Shown here piece by piece: positions 1 to 7,716 of a stretch of 64,000 bases of DNA. Each line of letters begins with the position of its first letter. Position 1 is the stretch's first letter. Under the pieces are notes generated by a model that worked only from the letters and a program-made list of their open reading frames with translations, was not told the origin of the DNA and ran no database searches. A program made the translations under genes and the position numbers. This stretch comes from Aurantimicrobium photophilum. GTDB taxonomy: Bacteria > Actinomycetota > Actinomycetes > Actinomycetales > Microbacteriaceae. The stretch spans positions 1,302,001 to 1,366,000 of the forward strand of contig NZ_CP023994.1 in assembly GCF_003194085.1 (NCBI RefSeq), written 5' to 3'.

Positions 1-617
1 GTGCGACCCAGAGTCGCAGCCTTCTGCTTCACTGCAGAGGCAACACCGGAGATGAGGCCGCCGCCACCGATAGGAACAATGATGGTGTCCACGTCGGGGA
101 CTTCGTCCAAGATTTCCAGGCCCAGAGTTCCCTGACCGGTGATGACGTGCTCGTGGTCGAAGGGCGCAATAAAGATGGCGCCGGTTTCTGCCGCACGCTC
201 CTTGGCAGCCTTGAGCGACTCATTGAAGATGTTTCCAGCCAGAACAACCTCAGCACCGTATTCACGGGTTGCTTCGAGCTTGGGCAGGGCAACACCGAGA
301 GGCATGAAGATGGTGGCTTTGATTCCTAGTTCACGGGCAGCGAGGGCCACACCCTGTGCATGGTTGCCAGCAGATGCTGCGATGACACCTTTGGCACGCT
401 CGTCGGGGGTGAGCTGAGACAGACGGTTATAGGCGCCTCGGAGCTTGTAGCTTCCGGTGCGCTGCAGGTTTTCACACTTGAGAAAGACTTCGGAGCCCAG
501 CAGGCTACTGAGGTAGCGAGAGGTTTCCATCGGAGTGGACTGTGCCACCTTGGCCACGGTGGCGCGGGCGGCCTCAAACTCGTCCAGAGTGGGGCCAGCA
601 ACGTGCTTCGAGGTCAT
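1..617 (-). CDS. ilvA: Threonine ammonia-lyase, N-terminal part (cut by window edge)
   Basis: PLP enzyme that deaminates threonine to 2-oxobutanoate, the first step toward isoleucine. About 205 N-terminal residues are visible. They carry the PLP-lysine motif GSYKLRGAYNR, the substrate loop SAGNHAQG, and the glycine-rich phosphate-binding loop PIGGGGL near the edge. These are diagnostic of the fold-type II threonine dehydratase/serine racemase group. The start ATG at 617 begins MTSKHVAG; no strong Shine-Dalgarno precedes it. It follows htpX by 17 nt on the same strand, so lemA-htpX-ilvA may be one transcript. The C-terminal end is outside the window, so whether an ACT regulatory domain is present (biosynthetic versus catabolic type) cannot be told. 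Confidence 0.9.
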   Translation of the reverse strand, partial: MTSKHVAGPTLDEFEAARATVAKVAQSTPMETSRYLSSLLGSEVFLKCENLQRTGSYKLRGAYNRLSQLTPDERAKGVIAASAGNHAQGVALAARELGIKATIFMPLGVALPKLEATREYGAEVVLAGNIFNESLKAAKERAAETGAIFIAPFDHEHVITGQGTLGLEILDEVPDVDTIIVPIGGGGLISGVASAVKQKAATLGR

Positions 618-634
618 AACCAAATCTTAGGGCA

Positions 635-1522
635 CTAGAACTTTCCACCCATTTCGTGGAGACGCTCGATGCGCTCCGCGATGGGTGGGTGGGTTGAGAG
701 CATGCGCTCTGCTAGACTTGGCTTTTCTGGGTCTGCAATCCACATGTGTGCCATGCTCGAGCTCTGCTTTTGCATGGGGCGACCATAGGCACCCAGCTTC
801 TGCAGGGCACTAGCTAAAGCCTCGGGGTGACGGGTGGTGAGTGCTCCCGTGGCATCTGCGAGGTATTCACGCTGGCGGGAAATGGCTAATTGCACCATGG
901 TGGCCACCAGCGGGGCAATGATCATGGCAACCAGGCCAAAGATCATCACGACCGGGTTACCTCCCCCACCGTTGTCGTCTCGGCGGTTGCCGGCAAAGAA
1001 CGACATCCGAACGAGCATGTCGGCCAGGAAGCCGACGGCGACAACAAGCCCAAACACAATCATGGAGACGCGGATGTCATAGTTGCGCACGTGACCAAGC
1101 TCATGAGCCATGATGCCCTCGAGCTCAGCGTCATCCATCAGATCAAGCAAGCCCGATGTGGCCGCAACTGAGGCATGCTGGGGGTCACGGCCCGTGGCAA
1201 AAGCATTGGGGGCTTGGTCGTTGATGATGTAAACCTTGGGCATGGGAGTTCCTGTGGCAATGCAGAGGTTCTCCACAATGCGGAACAACCGCGGGTTGTC
1301 TGCCTTCTGAATCTCGATGGCTCCTGCCATCGAGAGCGCCTGTGAACTAGCGAGGTAGTACTGGAAGAAGGCATAGGCGGCAGCAATCACCACTGTGAAA
1401 ATGGCGATATTGATATCGCCATACATATAGGCAGCGAACCACCCCAAACCGCCAATGATCACGAGGAACACCAACATGATGAAGATGGTGTTGCGCTTAT
1501 TCGCGGCGATTGCGGAATACAT
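635..1522 (-). CDS. htpX: M48 family membrane metalloprotease, HtpX-like
   Basis: Membrane-embedded zinc protease of the HtpX type, thought to degrade damaged membrane proteins. The 295-residue product has two N-terminal transmembrane segments (about residues 12-55), the zinc motif HELGH at 140-144, two more hydrophobic segments, and a downstream REYLAD segment that supplies the third (Glu) ligand. Length and layout are typical of HtpX. It lies directly downstream of lemA (26 nt gap); lemA-htpX pairing is common in bacteria. No strong ribosome binding site is evident before the ATG. Confidence 0.9.
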   Translation of the reverse strand: MYSAIAANKRNTIFIMLVFLVIIGGLGWFAAYMYGDINIAIFTVVIAAAYAFFQYYLASSQALSMAGAIEIQKADNPRLFRIVENLCIATGTPMPKVYIINDQAPNAFATGRDPQHASVAATSGLLDLMDDAELEGIMAHELGHVRNYDIRVSMIVFGLVVAVGFLADMLVRMSFFAGNRRDDNGGGGNPVVMIFGLVAMIIAPLVATMVQLAISRQREYLADATGALTTRHPEALASALQKLGAYGRPMQKQSSSMAHMWIADPEKPSLAERMLSTHPPIAERIERLHEMGGKF

Positions 1523-1548
1523 AGAGCTCTAGCTCTCAGGAGTTCTGA

Positions 1549-2127
1549 TTAGAACTGAATACGTGGAGGCTCGGCGATAGCTGCAGCATCTGCAACATCG
1601 AAGAAGTCGCGCTTGTCGAACTTCAGCTTGTTTGCCCACATGTTGTTGGGGAAGGTGAGGATCTTGGTGTTGAACTCACGAACGCCACCGTTGTAGAAAC
1701 GGCGTGCTGCCTGAATCTTGTCTTCGGTGTCGACAAGCTCACCTTGGAGCTGGAGAAAGTTCTCACTGGCGTGCAGCTGGGGGTAGGCCTCTGCAACAGC
1801 GAAGATGCTCTTCAGAGCTGCCTGCATGTGGCCTTCAGCTTCTGCCGCAGCAGCTGGGGTGCTGGCCGAGAGTGACTCTGCACGTGCTTTGGTGACGGCT
1901 TCGAAGACGCCCTTTTCGTGGGCGGCATAACCCTTGACTGTTTCAATCAGGTTGGGAATCAAGTCTGCTCGGCGCTTGAGCTGTACCGTGATGTCGCTCC
2001 ATGCCTCATCCACGCGCACGTTAAGGGTAACCAGTGCGTTATAGGTCGACCAGAGGTAAATGCCAACGATGGCGGCGACAACGACAATGAGTCCAAGTAC
2101 GGGGAGCAGTACATCCATGTGTTCCAT
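1549..2127 (-). CDS. lemA: LemA family protein
   Basis: LemA-family envelope protein: one N-terminal transmembrane segment (about residues 7-27) followed by a long alpha-helical domain. The family hallmarks are visible: a VDEAWSDITVQLKRRADLIPNL stretch at residues 39-60, the segment PQLHASENFLQLQGEL, and RRFYNGGVREFNTKI near the C terminus. The biochemical role is not established in bacteria. It is first in a probable operon with htpX. Two in-frame ATGs exist (2127 and 2118), neither with a convincing Shine-Dalgarno; the longer form is reported. It is divergent from the MFS gene at 2216. Confidence 0.88.
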   Translation of the reverse strand: MEHMDVLLPVLGLIVVVAAIVGIYLWSTYNALVTLNVRVDEAWSDITVQLKRRADLIPNLIETVKGYAAHEKGVFEAVTKARAESLSASTPAAAAEAEGHMQAALKSIFAVAEAYPQLHASENFLQLQGELVDTEDKIQAARRFYNGGVREFNTKILTFPNNMWANKLKFDKRDFFDVADAAAIAEPPRIQF

Positions 2128-2215
2128 GTTACGACCAGAAAGCTGGATGTCTGCCGAGAGAATCGTGAATACTTTCGTCCTTTTTGCCCCGAACGAATCT
2201 CACTAGGCTGGAGCA

Positions 2216-3496
2216 ATGTCTTCCCCGCGTTCACGAAGAATTCACCCTGCCTGGATTGTGGCAGCAGTAGGATTCCTCGCACTCGTGGGCGCTGCCGGAT
2301 TCCGAGCCGCACCAAGTGTGATGATGGTTCCCTTGGAACAAGAATTCGGCTGGAACCGCACCACTATTTCGACCGCCATCGGACTCAATATCTTGCTCTA
2401 TGGCTTGATGGCGCCGTTCGCTGCCGCGCTGATGGCGCGCTTTGGTATGCGGAAGGTTTCTGCGTTCGCGCTGATCATGATTGCCTCCGGAAGCGCCTTG
2501 AGCACTTTGGTGGTGAGCCCGTGGATGCTCATGATGACCTGGGGTGTCATGATTGGCCTGGGCACGGGCTCGATGGCGATGGTCTTTGCTGCCACGATTA
2601 CTAACACCTGGTTCTACGCTCGCAAAGGCTTGGTCTCAGGTGTGCTTTCCGCTGGAAGCGCGACCGGTCAGTTGGTTTTCCTCTCCACCTATGCCGGCTT
2701 GGTCGAAACTAACGGTTGGCGCTTCGTTTCGATTGTGGTTTCCCTTTCTGCTTTAGCGGTAGTTCCTCTCGTTCTCATTTTCATGAAGGACTCCCCTGCC
2801 AAGCTGGGCATTCTTCGCTTTGGCGAAACACCAGAGATTGCCGCCAAGGTCGCTTCTGATGCTGCCCAGAACCCGGCACCCACTAACCCTGCAAAGAATG
2901 CTCAGGTCACGCTTGTTGACGCATCCAAGAACAAGACCTTCTGGGCTCTAGCTATTGGCTTTGCCATTTGTGGTGCCACAACTAATGGCTTGATTGGCGC
3001 CCACTTCATTCCTTCAGCTCACGACCACGGCATGCCCGAAACCACGGCCGCTGGATTGTTGGCCGTGGTGGGCATTTTCGATGTGTTCGGAACGATTGCC
3101 TCGGGTTGGCTGACTGACCGCGTCAACCCTCGCCTACTGCTGGCGCTGTACTACTTTGGCCGTGGCATCGCACTAATGCTTTTGCCCGTGCTCCTCTCTG
3201 ATGCCATTCACCCCAGCCTGATTCTTTTTGTCGTGATCTATGGCCTGGACTGGGTGGCCACCGTTCCACCCACCATTGCCATTTGTAATGAAGTATTTGG
3301 AAAGAAAGGCCCTGTCGTCTTTGGTTGGGTCTTTGCCTCGCACCAGGTTGGTGCTTCTATCGCCGCATTGGCAGCCGGTGTTATCCGTGACCAAACCGGT
3401 GAATACACCCTGGCTTGGTTTGGTGCTGCGGCATTATGTGCTGTGGCAGCGTGGATCAGCTTCCGTATTCGCAATGCACCTGCACCTGTCTCCTAA
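2216..3496 (+). CDS. MFS transporter (12 TM)
   Basis: Major facilitator superfamily carrier of 426 residues with about twelve hydrophobic segments split by a hydrophilic loop around residues 200-235. The N-terminal half contains the QEFGWNRTTIS segment typical of monocarboxylate/oxalate-formate-antiporter-like members, and a cytoplasmic MARFGMRK loop. The second half has GWLTDRVNPR. The substrate cannot be read from sequence; an organic-anion porter is inference from the first-helix motif. It is monocistronic as far as can be seen, divergent from lemA, with amylosucrase starting about 110 nt downstream. Confidence 0.8.
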   Translation: MSSPRSRRIHPAWIVAAVGFLALVGAAGFRAAPSVMMVPLEQEFGWNRTTISTAIGLNILLYGLMAPFAAALMARFGMRKVSAFALIMIASGSALSTLVVSPWMLMMTWGVMIGLGTGSMAMVFAATITNTWFYARKGLVSGVLSAGSATGQLVFLSTYAGLVETNGWRFVSIVVSLSALAVVPLVLIFMKDSPAKLGILRFGETPEIAAKVASDAAQNPAPTNPAKNAQVTLVDASKNKTFWALAIGFAICGATTNGLIGAHFIPSAHDHGMPETTAAGLLAVVGIFDVFGTIASGWLTDRVNPRLLLALYYFGRGIALMLLPVLLSDAIHPSLILFVVIYGLDWVATVPPTIAICNEVFGKKGPVVFGWVFASHQVGASIAALAAGVIRDQTGEYTLAWFGAAALCAVAAWISFRIRNAPAPVS

Positions 3497-3608
3497 CGCA
3501 TATTCAGGCATAAATCGGTCAGGAAGTTTCCGTCTTGTACCCCACGGGAATACACTTTTCTCAACCCGTTAAGAGACGAACGGGCCAGAGACAATGGAGT
3601 CCCTCCTC

Positions 3609-5537
3609 ATGCCCTATTCCCCCGACCTTGTTGACGCTGCACGCGCGCAGCTCCAGGGACTTATTGGCACGACAACTCGTGGTGCTCAGGACCTGCTTGA
3701 TCGCTTCGATCGCTGGGGTGGTGACCTGGTCGAGGCACTTGCCGAGATCTATCCGATAGAGACCGCTCTGCCCCAACTCATTGAAGTGATGGCAGCTGCC
3801 CACCTGCAGCGCGATGAGTCTTTACAGCAGCGTGACCGCGAGCGCGTGCTGGAACAAGACTGGTTCCAAAGCCCCGAAACTATTGGCTATGTGGCCTATG
3901 CGGATTTGTTTGCCAAGAATCTCAAAGGCATAGCTAAACGCATTCCCTATCTTGAAAACCTTGGTGTGACCTACCTGCACCTTCTTCCCATCTTGAAGCC
4001 ACGCCCTGGTGCCAACGACGGTGGCTACGCCGTTATGGATTACCGCGCACTGCGCGAAGACTTGGGTTCCATGAAGGAGCTGCGCTCCACGGCAGACAAA
4101 CTGCATGACTCAGGCATTTCTCTCACCCTCGACCTGGTGCTCAACCACGTTGCGCAGGAGCACGAGTGGGCAGAGAAAGCTCGTGCCGGGGATCCTGCCT
4201 ACCGCGACTACTTCTATGTCTATCCCGACCGCACCATCCCTGATGAGTTCGAGAAGAGTTTGCTCGAAGTTTTCCCCGACTTCGCCCCTGGCAACTTCAC
4301 CTGGGATGAGCAGCTGGGCGGCTGGGTCTGGACCACCTTCAACTCCTACCAATGGGATGTGAACTGGTCGAACCCTGCTGTGTTCTGCGAATACGCCGAC
4401 ATCATTGCCAACCTGGCTAACCACGGTGTTGACTGCATACGTCTTGATGCCATTGCGTTTATGTGGAAGCGCATGGGCACTATCTGCCAGGGTGAGCCCG
4501 AGGTTCACGTGATCACTCAAGCCCTGCGTGCCTTCACCAAGATCTTCTCCCCTGCCATGATTTTCAAAGCGGAAGCTATCGTGGGTCCCGCCCAAGTAGG
4601 TGCCTACTTCGGCGAGGGTAAGCATGCGGGCAAGGTGTCTGACCTGGCGTATCACAACAGCTTGATGGTGCAGATTTGGTCGGCTATCGCCGCCAAGGAT
4701 GCCACTCTCATGGTTCACACCATGTCTCGCTTCACTGGCCTGCCCAGCACCACCGCCTGGGGTGTCTATCTGCGCTGCCACGATGACATCGGCTGGGCTA
4801 TCGATGACACCGATGCCCACGAGGTGGGCCTCAATGGCCACGACCACCGGATGTTCTTGGCTGAATACTTCGAGGGTAGCTTCTATGGCTCACTCGCAAC
4901 CGGTGAGCCCTTTATGCCGGACCCCGTTAGCGGTGAGCGCCGCACCTCCGGCACAGGCGCCAGCCTGGCCGGTATTGAGAAAGCCCTCAAACTCAAGGAT
5001 GAAAAGCAGCTTGCCCTCGCCATTGAGCGATACCTCTGTGCCTACACAATGATCTTTGGCTTCGGCGGCATTCCTCTGCTCTATATGGGCGACGAGATTG
5101 GCCTGCTCAACGACCACAGCTACCTCAAGGACGAGACCAAGGCCGAAGATAACCGCTGGCTCCACCGCCCCAAGATGAACTGGAAGGTTGCCGACGCGGC
5201 AGCCGCTGGTGAACTCGATGACAAGGCTGCGGGCATTATTTATAACCGCATCAAGCACGTCATTGAAGTGCGGAAATCCCTGCCTTCCCTGCACGCCGGT
5301 GTTGCCACGACCGTGCGCAAGGGAACAGGACAGGGTGTGGTGATCTTTGACCGCGTTCACCCTGCCGGGGACATTGTCCAGGTCTATAACCTCTCGGACA
5401 GTCCACGTTGGCTCACCGCCACCGAGCTGGGAACTCTGTCCGGTTCTGTGACCGACCACCTCACAGGCCACACCTTCGATATTGGCGCCGGAGTTCCTCT
5501 CGCACCCTATGAGATGCGCTGGTTCACGCAGGGTTAG
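3609..5537 (+). CDS. Amylosucrase-like GH13 glucosyltransferase
   Basis: Glycoside hydrolase family 13 enzyme resembling amylosucrase, which uses sucrose to build alpha-1,4-glucan and release fructose (side reactions give turanose/trehalulose or hydrolysis). Full-length colinearity with the Neisseria enzyme is visible: helical N-terminal domain, YVAYADLFAKNL, LHLLPILKPRPGANDGGYAV, LVLNHVAQEHEWA, the nucleophile segment DCIRLDAIAFMWK (about residue 280), the acid/base segment KAEAIVG (about 320) and RCHDDIGW (about 390). The C-terminal beta domain ends at APYEMRWF. The ATG at 3609 has GGAG 9 nt upstream and is preferred; an in-frame ATG at 3594 would add five residues. Sucrose hydrolase is the main alternative function. 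Confidence 0.85.
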   Translation: MPYSPDLVDAARAQLQGLIGTTTRGAQDLLDRFDRWGGDLVEALAEIYPIETALPQLIEVMAAAHLQRDESLQQRDRERVLEQDWFQSPETIGYVAYADLFAKNLKGIAKRIPYLENLGVTYLHLLPILKPRPGANDGGYAVMDYRALREDLGSMKELRSTADKLHDSGISLTLDLVLNHVAQEHEWAEKARAGDPAYRDYFYVYPDRTIPDEFEKSLLEVFPDFAPGNFTWDEQLGGWVWTTFNSYQWDVNWSNPAVFCEYADIIANLANHGVDCIRLDAIAFMWKRMGTICQGEPEVHVITQALRAFTKIFSPAMIFKAEAIVGPAQVGAYFGEGKHAGKVSDLAYHNSLMVQIWSAIAAKDATLMVHTMSRFTGLPSTTAWGVYLRCHDDIGWAIDDTDAHEVGLNGHDHRMFLAEYFEGSFYGSLATGEPFMPDPVSGERRTSGTGASLAGIEKALKLKDEKQLALAIERYLCAYTMIFGFGGIPLLYMGDEIGLLNDHSYLKDETKAEDNRWLHRPKMNWKVADAAAAGELDDKAAGIIYNRIKHVIEVRKSLPSLHAGVATTVRKGTGQGVVIFDRVHPAGDIVQVYNLSDSPRWLTATELGTLSGSVTDHLTGHTFDIGAGVPLAPYEMRWFTQG

Positions 5538-5560
5538 TTATTCACAAGCCCCTGTTTGCC

Positions 5561-5584
5561 AGAATTCATTAACGCTAGAATTCT
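5561..5584. promoter_or_regulatory. Inverted repeat and -10 box before relBE-like pair
   Basis: AGAATTC at 5561-5567 and GAATTCT at 5578-5584 form a perfect inverted repeat with a 10-nt spacer. The second arm overlaps a -10-like TAGAAT (5576-5581) that ends 7 nt before the antitoxin ATG. This is the expected place for toxin-antitoxin autorepression and implies a leaderless mRNA. Operator function is inference. Confidence 0.5.
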
Positions 5585-5588
5585 GTAC

Positions 5589-5873
5589 ATGACAACCCTC
5601 CCCCTTGCTGAAGCCAGAGCTAACCTCTCCAAGCTTGTTGAGGCAGCTGTCACCACTCAAGAGATTTTTGAGATCACTCGTAACGGGGCCAGGGATGCTG
5701 TGCTCATGAGCGCAGATGAATATGACTCCCTCATCGAGACCATCGACATCCTGGGCGATGAAGAAACCATGGTTCAACTTCGCGTGGCATTGGCCCAGCA
5801 AAAAGCAGGCATGAGCGTGGCTGTGGATAAAGAAACATTGCTAGCGAGCATCGCTGCCAGAATGCCCGAATGA
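5589..5873 (+). CDS. Phd/YefM-type antitoxin
   Basis: Antitoxin of a type II toxin-antitoxin pair. The 94-residue product begins MTTLPLAEARANLSKLVEAA, the Phd/YefM DNA-binding fold, followed by ITRNGARDAVLMSADEYDSLIET, typical of this family. The C-terminal part should wrap and inhibit the partner RelE-like RNase. The ATG at 5589 is chosen because the family start aligns there and a -10-like TAGAAT lies just upstream, suggesting leaderless translation; an upstream in-frame ATG (5556) adds residues with no family match. Its stop overlaps the toxin start by 4 nt (ATGA). Confidence 0.88.
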   Translation: MTTLPLAEARANLSKLVEAAVTTQEIFEITRNGARDAVLMSADEYDSLIETIDILGDEETMVQLRVALAQQKAGMSVAVDKETLLASIAARMPE

Positions 5874-6148
5874 AACAGACCTACACCGTCAAAATTCTTC
5901 CCGCGGCACGTGTTGCCATTGAGCTCCAGCTCCCCCAGAAAGTAGCTGCTGCAGTTGTTGAGTTTATCTACGGCCCGCTAGCCGAGAACCCTCATCGGAT
6001 AGGAAAACTTCTCCGCGGTGACCTTGCCGGCATGATGGTTGCCAGACGCGGTGAATACCGCGTGATCTATGAAATCTTCGACAACGAAATCATGATTGAA
6101 ATCGTTCTGGTCTCACATCGCAGAACTGCCTATCGGCGTCGAAGCTGA
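5870..6148 (+). CDS. RelE/ParE family toxin
   Basis: Small basic toxin (92 residues) of the RelE superfamily, predicted to be a ribosome-dependent mRNA interferase neutralised by the preceding antitoxin. Visible hallmarks: an N-terminal strand-helix with KILPAARVAIELQL, then NPHRIGKLLRGDLAGMMVARRGEYRVIYEI with the conserved Lys/Arg residues, and a C-terminal VLVSHRRTAYRR. ATGA overlap with the antitoxin gene indicates translational coupling. ParE-type gyrase activity cannot be excluded from sequence, but the R-x-G-x-Y-R-V-I-Y pattern is RelE-like. It is followed at once by the convergent tRNA-Leu gene. Confidence 0.87.
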   Translation: MKQTYTVKILPAARVAIELQLPQKVAAAVVEFIYGPLAENPHRIGKLLRGDLAGMMVARRGEYRVIYEIFDNEIMIEIVLVSHRRTAYRRRS

Positions 6149-6155
6149 TAGTTGT

Positions 6156-6232
6156 TGGTACCCCCAGTGGGACTCGAACCCACACTGGATCGATTTTAAG
6201 TCGATTGCCTCTGCCGATTGGGCTATGGGGGC
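6156..6232 (-). tRNA. tRNA-Leu(UAA) with short variable loop
   Basis: Cloverleaf read on the minus strand: acceptor GCCCCCA/TGGGGGT, D-arm, anticodon stem ATCGA/TCGAT with loop CTTAAAA (anticodon TAA, decoding UUA), a 5-nt variable loop CCAGT, T-arm GTGGG-TTCGAGT-CCCAC, discriminator A and an encoded CCA. The anticodon specifies leucine, but the variable region is class I length whereas bacterial tRNA-Leu normally has a long class II arm. All stems pair, so it looks functional rather than decayed. Confidence 0.88.
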
Positions 6233-6259
6233 GTACCTTCTCAGGCTAGCAAAGCAAAA

Positions 6260-6280
6260 GGGAGGCCGATGCGGCCTCCC
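6260..6280 (-). terminator. Intrinsic terminator after ndh
   Basis: Perfect 9-bp stem GGGAGGCCG/CGGCCTCCC with a 3-nt loop, 16 nt past the ndh stop. On the minus strand it is followed by TTTTGCTTTGC. The plus strand also has a T-rich flank (TTTCGTTTT), so it may act in both directions. Confidence 0.8.
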
Positions 6281-6296
6281 TTTCGTTTTGGAAGTT

Positions 6297-7685
6297 TTAC
6301 TTCTTAGCCGCAGGCTTCTTTGCAGGAGCCTTCTTTGCTGCAGGCTTTGCGGCAACCTTGGCTGCTGCAGGAGCTGGACGCGAAGCGAACTCTTCGAATG
6401 CTGCGCGAGGAGTCTCACGAGCTTCGAGCGAGACGATGTCGCGGCCGAGCCAGAAGTTGTTCCACCAGCCACCAACAACGCGGAACTTGCGCTCGAAGGA
6501 AGGCATGGCAAGACCGTGGTAACCACGGTGTGCGAGCCAGGCGATGTAACCCTTGAGGGCGAGCTTGCCGGACTGGAACACACCGATGTTGAGGCCGAGA
6601 CCTGCAACCGCACCGAGGTTCTTGTGGAAGTAGTCAGTTGGGCCCTCGCCGCGGATAACCGCTGCGACGTTACGAGCCATCAGCTTGCCCTGACGGACAG
6701 CGTGCTGCGCGTTAGGAACGCAGTAACCGCCAACGCCGCCACCTGAAAGGTCGGGGCATGCGGTTGCGTCTCCAGCACCCCAGGCGCCTTCGATAACACC
6801 CTTGTCGCCCTCAACGCGGAGGTCCGCACGAACGCGCAGACGGCCACGCTCGTCGAGGGGGAAGTCGGTTGCGCGGAGCATGGGGTTAGCCATGACACCA
6901 GCGGTCCAGATGATGAGGTCAGACTCGAACTTCTCACCGGTGGAGAGCTGAATGAGTCCGTTTTCTGCCGACTGAAGCTGGGTGTCGAGGTGAACCTGAG
7001 CACCACGCTCTGCGAGGTTGTTCAGAACCCACTTGCTAGTCTCGAGCGAAACCTCGGGCATGATGCGGCCCATAGCCTCGATGAGGTGGAAGTGGGTGTC
7101 CTCGAAGGTCAACTCTGGGTAGTCCTTGATGAGGTCAGAAGCCAGCGAGCGAAGCTCTGCGAAGACCTCAATACCTGCGAAGCCACCACCAACGACGGTG
7201 ACGGTGAGCAGGCGGTCACGCTCAGGACCTGCAGGAAGCTGAGCAGCCTTGTCGAAGTTGGAGAGGATGCGGTCGCGGATCGCAACTGCTTCTTCAATGG
7301 TCTTCAGGCCGATAGCGTTGTCTGCAATGCCGGGGATGGGGAAGGTGCGAGAAACAGCACCCGCGGTGAAGATGACCTGGTCATACTTCTCTGCGAATTC
7401 CTTGCCCGCGTTGGGAACGATGGTTGCGGTCTTCTTCTTGTGGTCAATGCCAACAACCTTGCCCGAGATGATGCGGGTGCGCTTGAGGTGTGAGCGGTGA
7501 CCAACGACAGCGTGACGTGCCTCGATGGAGCCAGCTGCGATTTCAGGCAGGAATGGCTGGTAGGTCATGTAGGGCAATGGATCAACAATGGTGACCTCTG
7601 CCTCTGACTTACGAAGGATTTTTTCGAGCTTCCACGCGGTATAGAAACCTGCGTAGCCAGCACCGACAATAAGAATCTTGGGCAC
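6297..7685 (-). CDS. ndh: Type II NADH dehydrogenase
   Basis: Single-subunit NADH:quinone oxidoreductase feeding electrons to the quinone pool without proton pumping. FAD-binding start KILIVGAGYAGF at the very N terminus, second dinucleotide fold TVTVVGGGFAGIEVF near residue 165, and the family segment WAGD-like GAWGAGDATACPD followed by CVPNAQHAVRQG. Membrane-anchoring C-terminal region GYIAWLAHRGYHG is present. The tail is an Ala/Lys/Pro-rich repeat (AAKPAAKKAPAKK), often seen in actinobacterial proteins. The start is taken as GTG 7685 with GGAGA upstream, because the flavin motif begins immediately; an ORF extension to 7763 would overlap the subtilase gene. It lies downstream of the subtilase in the same direction. 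Confidence 0.92.
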   Translation of the reverse strand: MPKILIVGAGYAGFYTAWKLEKILRKSEAEVTIVDPLPYMTYQPFLPEIAAGSIEARHAVVGHRSHLKRTRIISGKVVGIDHKKKTATIVPNAGKEFAEKYDQVIFTAGAVSRTFPIPGIADNAIGLKTIEEAVAIRDRILSNFDKAAQLPAGPERDRLLTVTVVGGGFAGIEVFAELRSLASDLIKDYPELTFEDTHFHLIEAMGRIMPEVSLETSKWVLNNLAERGAQVHLDTQLQSAENGLIQLSTGEKFESDLIIWTAGVMANPMLRATDFPLDERGRLRVRADLRVEGDKGVIEGAWGAGDATACPDLSGGGVGGYCVPNAQHAVRQGKLMARNVAAVIRGEGPTDYFHKNLGAVAGLGLNIGVFQSGKLALKGYIAWLAHRGYHGLAMPSFERKFRVVGGWWNNFWLGRDIVSLEARETPRAAFEEFASRPAPAAAKVAAKPAAKKAPAKKPAAKK

Positions 7686-7716
7686 AGTAATACGTCTCCA
7701 GCTAGACAAAGTGGGG

